Source: Burkholderia sp. Bp8963
GTDB taxonomy: Bacteria; Pseudomonadota; Gammaproteobacteria; Burkholderiales; Burkholderiaceae
Length of the DNA: 64,000 nt
Direction of reading: 5' to 3'
NCBI RefSeq assembly: GCF_003854275.1
Contig: NZ_QTQP01000023.1
Coordinates: 1-64,000 of the forward strand
Positions 38,181 through 45,860 of the stretch are shown here, one piece after another. Every line of letters starts with the position of its first letter. The stretch's first letter is position 1. Both the position numbers and the translations under genes were made by a program. The notes under the pieces are model-generated. The model saw only the letters and a program-made list of their open reading frames with translations, searched no databases and was not told the origin of the DNA.

Positions 38181-38224
38181 TGCGACGCCCAACCCTTTCA
38201 CTTCCTTTCGTCGAGCGAAATTTC

Positions 38225-39019
38225 ATGAAATCCGTTTCGATCCTGGCCGTCGGCCGTTTCCTCGCAGCCGCGGTCGTGCTGGCCGGCCTGCTGAACGCCG
38301 GGGCCGCGCGTGCGGCGCAGGCGTCCGGCAACGACGCGCTGTCGCTGATCATCACTTACCAGACGACGCCCGCGAACCGGCCCGCGCTGCGTCGCGAACT
38401 GGCGCAATCGACCGCGCGCGCGTTCGCGCGCTGGAAGCACGACGGGCGGCTGCGCCGCTACGCGCTGCTGTTCAATCGCTATGCCGATTCGGACAACTGG
38501 GATGCGATGGCGCTGCTGACGTTCGCGACGCCCGAAGACCTGTATCGCTGGCGCGCGGTCGAGCAGGCGCAGCCCGCGGCGCTGTCCGCAAAGGCCCTCG
38601 CGGTGACGACGTCGATCCATACGACGCCGGTCGATACCCGGCGCACGGCGGCGCTCGACGCGAAATCGCCGAATGCCGTGTATGTGGTCATCCCGTACAA
38701 GACGCTGGTATCGGCCGGCGACTACGAGAAGTACGCGGATGCCTATGTGCTTCCTCAGTTCAACGGATGGATGGACGAAGGCGTGCTGTCGGGGTATTCG
38801 CTCTATACGAGCCAGTTCCCGGCCGGCCGCCCGTGGACGGCGATGGTGATCCTGCAGTACCGGGACGAGGCCGCGCTGAGCGCGCGCGAGGCCGTCGTGG
38901 ACAAGGTCCGCGAGCGCCTGAAGCAGAACCCCGAATGGAAGGCGATCAGCGACAGCAAGAAGAACGTGCGCACCGAGGAGCAGGTCGTGGTTGCCGATCC
39001 GGTGGCCGTGAGCCAATGA
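38225..39019 (+). CDS. Exported protein with two ferredoxin-like repeats, unknown function
   Basis: A 264-aa protein with a signal peptide (ending AGAARAAQA). Two halves share a pattern: a strand ending in YQTTP or IPYKT, a long helix, YALLFNRYADSDNWDAMALLTF versus YSLYTSQFPAGRPWTAMVILQY, then a helix. This suggests a duplicated dimeric alpha/beta-barrel (NIPSNAP-like) fold, which I infer from pattern only. ATG 38225 opens directly on the signal helix; ATG 38180, overlapping the receptor stop, is possible. It lies between the receptor and a second binding-protein gene. Confidence 0.6.
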   Translation: MKSVSILAVGRFLAAAVVLAGLLNAGAARAAQASGNDALSLIITYQTTPANRPALRRELAQSTARAFARWKHDGRLRRYALLFNRYADSDNWDAMALLTFATPEDLYRWRAVEQAQPAALSAKALAVTTSIHTTPVDTRRTAALDAKSPNAVYVVIPYKTLVSAGDYEKYADAYVLPQFNGWMDEGVLSGYSLYTSQFPAGRPWTAMVILQYRDEAALSAREAVVDKVRERLKQNPEWKAISDSKKNVRTEEQVVVADPVAVSQ

Positions 39020-39048
39020 CCCACCCATCCGCTGACAAGGAGCATCCG

Positions 39049-40104
39049 ATGAAAAGAATCGCACTCGCGGTGGTGTCCGCCTGCCTGCTCGGCGGGCACG
39101 CGATGGCCGCCGAGCTTGCCGTACCCGCTGCGCCTGCTGTTCCCGCTGCACCTGCCGCCGATGCACCGCCGTCACGCATCGTGCTGCTCGTCGACGAGAT
39201 CAAGGCGATCCGCAATTTCCCGGTGGTGCTCGCGGAGCGCCTCGGCTACCTGGGCGACGGCGGGGCGACCGTGACCGTGATGAACATCCGCGACGACATG
39301 TCGAGTGCCGACATGCTGAAGGACGGACGGGTCGACGCGGTGGTCGCCTATTACCATCACAACGTGGTCAACCACGCGCACGGCATCGATACGGAGGCTG
39401 TCGTCACGCTCGGCGTGACGCCGGGCGCGAAGGTGCTCGTCGCGAATCAGGCGAGGGCCAAGTATCGAAGCGTGACCGACCTCGAGGGCGCGCGCTTCAT
39501 CGCGGGCGGCGCCGGCTCGTCGAAGAGCACGGTCGCGAACGCGCTCGTGCTGGCGGGCGGCCACGGCATCGGCGATTACACGCGGCTCGGCACGGACGGC
39601 AAGGAGAAGAATGTCGACGCGTTGCGTAACGGTGCCGCCGATTTCGTCGTGGCGCCGACGCCCGACGGCGACGTCTACGAATCGAAAGGCGTTGCGACGG
39701 TCTTTGCGGACCTGACGTCGGTCGACGGCACGCGCCGGACCCTGGGCACGCTGTTTCCGTCGAGCACGGTCTACATGTCGGGCCCGCGGGTTCGCGCGCA
39801 TCCGGAAATTGCCCGGCATCTGGCGGCCGCGTTCGTGCGCACGCTGCAGTACATCAACACGCATACGCCCGAGCAGCTCCTGGCCGTCATTCCGCCAGAG
39901 ATCAGCGGCAAGGATCGCGCTGCCTATCTGAAGGTGCTGAAGGAGGAAATCCCGATGTTCGCGAACGACGGGCGCATGCCGGACGATGGTGCGACGAAGG
40001 AGTGGCAGGTGCTCGCCGCGGCGAATCCGGCTTACGCGTCGGTGAAGGTCGAACGGACCTATACCAACGCATTCGTCGACGACGCGCTCCGCACGCTGCA
40101 CTGA
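39049..40104 (+). CDS. Second NrtA/SsuA-type substrate-binding protein
   Basis: A 351-aa exported protein (signal peptide ending GHAMAAEL, then an Ala/Pro-rich linker). It is paralogous to the binding protein at 26860; both end FVRTLQYINTH-type and DGRMP. AAGGAG precedes the ATG. A His-rich stretch (VAYYHHNVVNHAHG) occupies the place of FYDHTIDLQAKGK in the paralog and could bind a metal. No ATPase or permease accompanies it, so it may share the transporter encoded at 27948-29666. Confidence 0.8.
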   Translation: MKRIALAVVSACLLGGHAMAAELAVPAAPAVPAAPAADAPPSRIVLLVDEIKAIRNFPVVLAERLGYLGDGGATVTVMNIRDDMSSADMLKDGRVDAVVAYYHHNVVNHAHGIDTEAVVTLGVTPGAKVLVANQARAKYRSVTDLEGARFIAGGAGSSKSTVANALVLAGGHGIGDYTRLGTDGKEKNVDALRNGAADFVVAPTPDGDVYESKGVATVFADLTSVDGTRRTLGTLFPSSTVYMSGPRVRAHPEIARHLAAAFVRTLQYINTHTPEQLLAVIPPEISGKDRAAYLKVLKEEIPMFANDGRMPDDGATKEWQVLAAANPAYASVKVERTYTNAFVDDALRTLH

Positions 40105-40130
40105 GCGGGGCCGCGGCCGGCCGCATGCCT

Positions 40131-41531
40131 TCACCGGCGCGCGGTCGCGTTCCGCCCGCGTGGCACATACAGCGTGACGCTGCAGCCGGTCGCGACGTCG
40201 TTGAAGCGCAGCGCCATCCCGTGCATCGTCGCGATCGCGGCCGCAAGGCTGAGGCCGAGGCCGCTTCCGGCCGTATGCCGGCTTGCCTCCGCGCGATAGA
40301 ACCGCCGCAGCACGGCCTGCCGTTCGTCGGGCGGGATGCCGGGGCCGTCGTCGGCGATCGTGATGCCGATGCCCGTTGCGTCGCGAAACGGCCGGATCGA
40401 CACGTGGCCACCTTCCGGTGCGAACTTGATGGCGTTGTCGACGAGATTGGCCAGCGCTTCGAACAGCAGGTTGCGGTCGCCGTGCAATTCGAGCGGACCG
40501 TCCGATGCCCGGCGGTAGTCGAGCGTCACGCGCTTGTCTTCGGCAGTCGGTTCGTAGTACTCGACGACGTCGTCGGTGACCGTGGCGAGATCCACGACGG
40601 CGAAGCTCTGCTGGCGCGCATGGGATTCGATCTCGGAGATGCGCAACAGTGCATTGAACGTGTGCAGGATGCTGCCCGCCTCGGCAATCGTGTCGTCGAT
40701 CGCCATCCGGTAATCCGCCTCGTTGCGCGCGCGCCGCTGCGCGCGTTCGAGCCCCGCGAGCAGGCGGGTGAGCGGCGTGCGCAAGTCGTGCGCGATCGCG
40801 TCGCACACGCCCTTGACTTCCTGCATCAGCCGTTCGATCTCGTCGAGCATGCCGTTGACGACATGCACGAGCCGCCCGATGTCGTCATGCTTCGTATGCA
40901 CCGGCAGACGCCGGCTCAGGTTGCCGGATACGATCTCCTCGATCGAGTGCGTGACGGCGTCGAGCCGCCGCACTGCGCCAACCCCGACGATCGCGGCGCC
41001 GACGAGCCCCGTCAGCAGCATCAGCACGCCGGCCGTCACCAGCACGTGCAGCAGCTCTTCGTCGAAATGATCGAGCTCGCGGGTGTTCTGGCACTGCAGC
41101 GCGGTGCGGCCGTCCGGCAGCTGCGCGGCAATGCAGCGGCCCGGCGCGTGACGCTCGCCGCCCAGCGGCAGCCGCATCGAGAATGGCTTGTCGAATGCCG
41201 GGATCGGCGGCCGGTCGCCTGCGTAGCCGCCCGCGAGGTGCTTGCCCTGCGCGTCGAACAGGCCGAATGGCCGCTGCTGGCGCGGATCGAACTGGCTCTG
41301 GTGCGCGAAGCGCGCGGCGAGGTCAGTCCTGGCGTCGCGCACGGTCGCCGCGTGCTCGCGCATCAGCCAGTCATCGACGCGCTCCGTCTCGAAGCCGGTG
41401 ATTTCGACGTACAGGTAGGCGAACAGCACGGCCGAGACGATGCCGAACATCGCGAGGAACAGCGTCGCGAGCCGGAAACTGGTGGTGCGGTGCAGGTCAG
41501 CCAGCTGCACGGAGCGTATATCCCGAGCCAC
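40131..41531 (-). CDS. Membrane sensor histidine kinase
   Basis: A 466-aa kinase with TM1 (LATLFLAMFGIVSAVLFAYL), a periplasmic domain containing two Cys (GRCIAAQ and LQCQN), TM2 (VLVTAGVLMLLTGLVGAAIV), HAMP, the H-box AIAHDLRTPLTRL and an HATPase domain (NLVDNAIKFAPEG, GSGLGLSLA). GTG 41531 is the apparent start; the gene overlaps the 3' end of its regulator by 35 bp, so the two are coupled. Next to the RND operon, it may control the pump; the signal is unknown. Confidence 0.88.
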   Translation of the reverse strand: MARDIRSVQLADLHRTTSFRLATLFLAMFGIVSAVLFAYLYVEITGFETERVDDWLMREHAATVRDARTDLAARFAHQSQFDPRQQRPFGLFDAQGKHLAGGYAGDRPPIPAFDKPFSMRLPLGGERHAPGRCIAAQLPDGRTALQCQNTRELDHFDEELLHVLVTAGVLMLLTGLVGAAIVGVGAVRRLDAVTHSIEEIVSGNLSRRLPVHTKHDDIGRLVHVVNGMLDEIERLMQEVKGVCDAIAHDLRTPLTRLLAGLERAQRRARNEADYRMAIDDTIAEAGSILHTFNALLRISEIESHARQQSFAVVDLATVTDDVVEYYEPTAEDKRVTLDYRRASDGPLELHGDRNLLFEALANLVDNAIKFAPEGGHVSIRPFRDATGIGITIADDGPGIPPDERQAVLRRFYRAEASRHTAGSGLGLSLAAAIATMHGMALRFNDVATGCSVTLYVPRGRNATARR

Positions 41532-42183
41532 GGACGGTCTGGATCAGCGACAGCGTGCCGGTCGGATCGAGTTTCTTGCGCAACCGGCTCACATGCACGT
41601 CGATCACGTTGGTCCGCTCGTCGAGCCGGTAGCCCCAGACGGCCTCGAACAGCATCGTGCGGCTCACCGTCTGGTCGGCGTGTCGCATCAGGAATTCGAG
41701 CAGCAGGTATTCGCGCGGCAGCAGCGCGACGGGTTGCCCGGCACAGGTGACCTCGCGGGTCAGCAGGTTGAGCGACAGCGGACCGACCTGGTATTCGTGC
41801 ACGGCGCTCGCCGGCACATCGTGGCGACGCATGAGCGCGTCGAGGCGCGCCGTCAGTTCGACGAACTCGAACGGCTTGGTCAGGTAATCGTCGCCGCCGG
41901 CGCGCAGGCCGCGCACCCGCTCGTCGACCGCGGACAGCGCGCTCAGGATCAGCACGGGGGTGGTCACGCCGGCGCTGCGGATCGCCGCGAGCATGCCGAG
42001 CCCTTCCAGGCCGCCGGCCAGCATCCGGTCCAGCACGATCGCGTCGTACTGCTTCGCGACGGCGAGCATGAGGCCGTCGCGGCCAGTCTGCGCGGATTCG
42101 ACCACCCAGCCGTAGTCGGTGAGCGCGCAGACGATTTCGTCGAGGGTCTGATGATCGTCTTCGACGACCAGGATATTCGGCAT
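41497..42183 (-). CDS. OmpR-family response regulator
   Basis: A 228-aa regulator paired with the kinase at 40131. The receiver has E8/D9, Asp52 (IVLDRMLAGGLEG) and the KPFEF Lys; the output wing ends IQTVRGSGYTLRAAG. The loop after Asp52 lacks the usual Pro-Gly (reads MLAGG), an odd detail that may not abolish phosphorylation. It is divergent from another regulator at 42331 across 147 bp. Confidence 0.87.
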   Translation of the reverse strand: MPNILVVEDDHQTLDEIVCALTDYGWVVESAQTGRDGLMLAVAKQYDAIVLDRMLAGGLEGLGMLAAIRSAGVTTPVLILSALSAVDERVRGLRAGGDDYLTKPFEFVELTARLDALMRRHDVPASAVHEYQVGPLSLNLLTREVTCAGQPVALLPREYLLLEFLMRHADQTVSRTMLFEAVWGYRLDERTNVIDVHVSRLRKKLDPTGTLSLIQTVRGSGYTLRAAG

Positions 42184-42298
42184 CCGGAATCCGCCAGGGA
42201 GGGGGGCGCGGCCGGCGGTGGCCCGCTGGCCGCGCGCGAAGCGTAAACTGTTCGCCGACAGTATGCACCGGCGCGCCAAACATCCGGTTCGCGCCAAC

Positions 42299-42314
42299 AT
42301 GAAATAAATTTCAT
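42299..42314. promoter_or_regulatory. Candidate operator upstream of the second regulator
   Basis: Perfect 7-base arms ATGAAAT and ATTTCAT flank AA, 17 bp before the regulator start at 42331. A 14-of-16 match occurs at 43052-43067 before the efflux operon, so the same protein probably controls both. Confidence 0.55.
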
Positions 42315-42330
42315 CTCGTTCATTGCCTGC

Positions 42331-43008
42331 ATGCGGATTCTGATCGTTGAAGACGATGTACGCGGCGCGAAGTTCATCGTGCGCGGCCTGACGGAGAGCG
42401 GCCACGTCGTGGACACGGCGGGCGACGGCGCGCTCGGGCTCGCGCTCGCGCGCGAAGGCATCTACGACGTGATCGTGACGGATCGCAGGCTGCCCGGGCT
42501 CGACGGCATGGAACTCGTGCGCCGCCTGCGCGAGCAGGATCGCGCGACACCGGTGCTGATGCTGTCCGCGATCGCGGGCCTCGGCGATCGGGTCGACGGG
42601 ATTCGCGCCGGTTGCGACGACTACCTCGCCAAACCCTATGCATTTTCCGAACTGCTTGCGCGCGTCGAGGCTCTGGCGCGGCGCGCCGACCGCACCCGGC
42701 TGCAGGACGTGCTGCGCGTGGCCGACCTGTCGCTCGACCGGCGCATGCGCCGGGCGAGCCGGGGCGGGCGCGAGCTGCAGTTGCAGCATCGCGAATACCT
42801 GCTGCTCGAGTGCCTGATGCGCCACGCGGGGCAGGTCGTCACGCGCAGCATGCTGCTCGAGGCGGCCTGGGACTACCAGTTCGAGCCGCGCGGCAACGTG
42901 ATCGACATGCACGTCCATCGGCTGCGCGCAAAGGTCGACCGCGACTTTGCCGAGCCGCTGATCCATACCGTCGTCGGCGCCGGCTACATGGTGCGCGCCG
43001 GCGAATGA
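42331..43008 (+). CDS. OmpR-family response regulator next to the efflux operon
   Basis: A 225-aa regulator. The receiver has E7/D8/D9, Asp51 (VIVTDRRLPGLDG) and Lys in DYLAKPYAF; the output wing ends IHTVVGAGYMVRAGE. No kinase gene follows, so it may use the kinase at 40131 or a distant one. The same 16-bp site lies before this gene and before the pump operon 130 bp downstream, suggesting autoregulation and pump control. Confidence 0.87.
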   Translation: MRILIVEDDVRGAKFIVRGLTESGHVVDTAGDGALGLALAREGIYDVIVTDRRLPGLDGMELVRRLREQDRATPVLMLSAIAGLGDRVDGIRAGCDDYLAKPYAFSELLARVEALARRADRTRLQDVLRVADLSLDRRMRRASRGGRELQLQHREYLLLECLMRHAGQVVTRSMLLEAAWDYQFEPRGNVIDMHVHRLRAKVDRDFAEPLIHTVVGAGYMVRAGE

Positions 43009-43025
43009 GCGCGCCGGCGAATGAG
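42994..43025 (+). repeat. 16-bp tandem duplication across a stop codon
   Basis: The unit CGCGCCGGCGAATGAG occurs twice in a row, the first copy holding the regulator's own stop codon (TGA). The duplication does not change the protein. It looks like a recent slippage event. Confidence 0.85.
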
Positions 43026-43051
43026 CGCGCCCGACGTGCGCGCCGATATCG

Positions 43052-43067
43052 ATTAAATATATTTCAT
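43052..43067. promoter_or_regulatory. Candidate operator upstream of the RND operon
   Basis: ATTAAAT-AT-ATTTCAT matches the dyad at 42299 at 14 of 16 positions. It lies 71 bp before the outer-membrane factor gene at 43138, in an AT-rich island of an otherwise GC-rich gap. Confidence 0.5.
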
Positions 43068-43137
43068 TCTGGCGCGAAAGGCCGGACAGGAACCCGTCGC
43101 TATCCTCGTCGTGTAAAAGTTGCGAGGGAGTCGATCC

Positions 43138-44655
43138 ATGCTTTGGTCGGACGGTCCGCCGCCCCGGCACGCGCCGCGGCGCAAGTCCATTTACGGCCTG
43201 ATCGCCGTCACGTTGCTCGCCGCATCGTTGGCGGGCTGTTCGTTCGTGCCGACCTACCGGCGGCCGGCGCCGCCCGCGCCCGCCGGATGGCACGATGCCG
43301 CGCAAACGTCGCTCGCGGGCACCGTGCCGGTGACGAGCGGCTGGTGGCGCAGCTACGGCGACGCTGCGCTCGACACGCTTGTCGAGCGCGGGCTGCAGCA
43401 TAACTATTCGCTCGCGTCGGCGCTCGCCAGCGTCGACGAGGCACGCGCCAACGCGGAGAAGGCCGGCGCACCGCTCTATCCGTCATTGACGCTGAACGGC
43501 ACATTCGATCGCAGCCACCGCCGCAGCGCAAGCAGCGGATCGTCGAACTCGGGCGGCGCGAGCCGCAGCCAGAGCCTGTTCGCCGAGGCGAGCTACGAGA
43601 TCGATTTCTGGGGCCGCAACGCCGCCACCGCGAACGCGGCAGGCAGGCTCGCGCAGGCCGCCGGCTTCGATCGCGATACGGTCGCGCTGACGCTGACCGC
43701 GTCGATCGTCGACACGTACTTCCAGGTGCAGAGCGTGCGTGAACGCGTGGCGCTCGCGCAGTCGATCTCGGCGAACGCGGCGCGGATTCTCGCGTTGCTG
43801 CAGGCGCAGCAGGCGGCGGGCGTTGCGACCGAGCTCCAGGTGCAGCAGCAGCGCAATGTGCTCGCCACCTTCCAGGCCACGATTCCGGCGCTGCGCCAGC
43901 AGCTCGACCAGAACCTGCATCTGCTCGCCACGCTCGTCGGCGCGGCGCCGGAGGGCTTCGACGTCGCGCCCGCGCCGCTGGCCGGCATCCCGGTGCCGCA
44001 GCCGCGTCCGAACCTGCCGGCCAGCCTGCTCGATACGCGACCCGACATCCGCGCGTCGGAAGCGCGGCTTCAGGCGGCCAACTACGACGTCGGTGCCGCG
44101 CGTGCCGCGTTCTTTCCGAACCTCGTGCTGACCGCGGACGGCGGGTTGAGCAGCAGCGCGCTGTCGCACTTCCTGTCGAGCCCGTTCGCGAGCGTGGCCG
44201 CCGCGCTGACCGCACCGATCATCGACGGCGGCGCGCTGCGTGGCCAGCTGCACGCGAGCGAGGCGGCGTCCGCGAAGAATGTCGCCGACTACCGCCAGAC
44301 GATCGTCGCGGCGCTCCAGGATGTCGAAGACATGCTGTCGGCAGCCTCGCAGCAACAGCAGGTCGAGTCCGCCGACCAGCAGGCGGCCGACGCCGCCCGC
44401 AAGGCCGCGCAGCTCGCCGACGCGCAATACCGCAGCGGCACGGTCGATTTCCTCACGGTGCTCGATACGCAGCGCACCCGCTATCAGTCCGAGGACACGC
44501 TCGTGCAGACGCGCCTCGCCCGGCTGCAGGCGTCCGTCGGGCTGTTCCGTGCGTTCGGCGGCGGCTTCGGCGTGACGCAAGCGCCGCCGGCGCTGGCGAG
44601 TGCGGCAGGTCCCGCCGCGCCGTCCGTCCCTTCATCCTCTTCCATCGCGCCATGA
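43138..44655 (+). CDS. Outer-membrane efflux lipoprotein (OprM/NodT type)
   Basis: A 505-aa outer-membrane factor of a tripartite pump. It has a lipoprotein signal with lipobox LAGC (Cys near residue 34), followed by the FVPTYRRPAPPAP start typical of OprM proteins and two OEP repeats rich in long helices. GGGAG precedes ATG 43138; an upstream TTG at 43120 is unlikely. The stop overlaps the adaptor gene start by 4 bp. The order outer-membrane factor, adaptor, pump is one of the usual arrangements. Confidence 0.9.
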   Translation: MLWSDGPPPRHAPRRKSIYGLIAVTLLAASLAGCSFVPTYRRPAPPAPAGWHDAAQTSLAGTVPVTSGWWRSYGDAALDTLVERGLQHNYSLASALASVDEARANAEKAGAPLYPSLTLNGTFDRSHRRSASSGSSNSGGASRSQSLFAEASYEIDFWGRNAATANAAGRLAQAAGFDRDTVALTLTASIVDTYFQVQSVRERVALAQSISANAARILALLQAQQAAGVATELQVQQQRNVLATFQATIPALRQQLDQNLHLLATLVGAAPEGFDVAPAPLAGIPVPQPRPNLPASLLDTRPDIRASEARLQAANYDVGAARAAFFPNLVLTADGGLSSSALSHFLSSPFASVAAALTAPIIDGGALRGQLHASEAASAKNVADYRQTIVAALQDVEDMLSAASQQQQVESADQQAADAARKAAQLADAQYRSGTVDFLTVLDTQRTRYQSEDTLVQTRLARLQASVGLFRAFGGGFGVTQAPPALASAAGPAAPSVPSSSSIAP

Positions 44656-45860
44656 ATCACATTGCCGATCTTCCCCCGCGGCAGCCGATCCGGCACGGCC
44701 GCCGCTTTTCGTTTCGGCTCGCCGTCGGCGCCGCCGCCGTGCTCGCGCTCGTTGCGTGGTGGCAGTGGCCGAAGCACGCGGCACCGGCCGCCAAGCCGGC
44801 CGTGCCAGTCACGGCCGGCCATCCGGTGACCGCCGATTTCCCGATCCGGGCCGTCGCGGTCGGCACGGTGCAGGCACGCAATGCCGTCGACGTGAAAGTG
44901 CGCGTCGACGGCCAGCTGCAGCGCGTGCTGTTCGCCGAAGGGCAGGACGTCAAGGCCGGGCAGGTGCTCGCGCAGCTCGACCAGGGGCCGCTTGCCGCGC
45001 AACTGCGCCAGGCCGAGGCGACGCAGAACAAGGATCAGGCCAGCCTCGAGAATGCGAAGCTCGATTTCGATCGCTATTCGAAGCTGGTCGGCATCGGCGC
45101 GGCGACGACGCAGAGTGTCGATACGGCACGCACGCAGGTCAAGGCGCTGACGGCGACTGTGGCTGCCGATGCCGCGATCGTGCAGAACGACCGCCTGCAG
45201 CTTGGCTTCACGACGCTGACCGCGCCATTCGCCGGGCGGGTCGGTGCACGCGAGGCCGACATCGGGGCGATCGTGCATCCCGGCGATGCGACGGGCATCG
45301 TGACCGTCACGCAGATGGAGCCGATCGACGTGCAGTTCTCGGTGCCGCAGGACGTGCTGCCCGAGCTGCTCGCCGGCCAGGCGAACGCGCCGCTGCCGGT
45401 GACCGTCACCGCGCGCGCGGGCGGCGAGGCGCTCGCGCAGGGCACGTTGAGCTTCATCGACAGCCAGGTCGACCGGACCACCGGCCAGATCAAATTGAAG
45501 GGCGCGTTCGCCAACACCGACCGCAAATTGTGGCCGGGCGAACTCGTCAACGCGCGCGTGCTGCTGCGTACTGACCGCCAGCGGCTCGCGGTGCCGAGCC
45601 GCGCAGTCGTCAATACGCAGGCCGGCCCGCAGCTCTATGTGATCGATGCGTCCGGCAACGCGCGCCTGCGCGCGGTGCAGACCGGTGTCGCGGTCGACGG
45701 CATGACCGAGATCCGCAGCGGTGTCGCCGCCGGCGACCTCGTCGTGTTCGAAGGTCAGAGCCGCCTCGATCCGGGCACGCCGGTGGCGGCGAAACTCGTC
45801 GACGCGCGCGAGGAGGCCGCGACGCCCGCGCCGGCCGCCACGCTGGACGCAGCATCATGA
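44652..45860 (+). CDS. RND efflux periplasmic adaptor (MdtA/AcrA type)
   Basis: A 402-aa membrane-fusion protein: an N-terminal membrane anchor (LAVGAAAVLALVAWWQW), lipoyl-like halves (VRVDGQLQRVLFAEGQDVKAG), a short coiled-coil hairpin and beta-barrel (TLTAPFAGRVGAREADIGAIV). It bridges the inner-membrane pump and the outer-membrane factor. It overlaps its neighbours by 4 bp at both ends, so all three genes should be cotranslated. Confidence 0.92.
   Translation: MNHIADLPPRQPIRHGRRFSFRLAVGAAAVLALVAWWQWPKHAAPAAKPAVPVTAGHPVTADFPIRAVAVGTVQARNAVDVKVRVDGQLQRVLFAEGQDVKAGQVLAQLDQGPLAAQLRQAEATQNKDQASLENAKLDFDRYSKLVGIGAATTQSVDTARTQVKALTATVAADAAIVQNDRLQLGFTTLTAPFAGRVGAREADIGAIVHPGDATGIVTVTQMEPIDVQFSVPQDVLPELLAGQANAPLPVTVTARAGGEALAQGTLSFIDSQVDRTTGQIKLKGAFANTDRKLWPGELVNARVLLRTDRQRLAVPSRAVVNTQAGPQLYVIDASGNARLRAVQTGVAVDGMTEIRSGVAAGDLVVFEGQSRLDPGTPVAAKLVDAREEAATPAPAATLDAAS

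Noticed and set aside
33051..38201. Very long minus-strand open frame opposite the reductase and TonB receptor genes
   Set aside because: Its product is a low-complexity Arg/His/Asp-rich sequence typical of antisense frames in GC-rich DNA; the plus strand carries clear domains.
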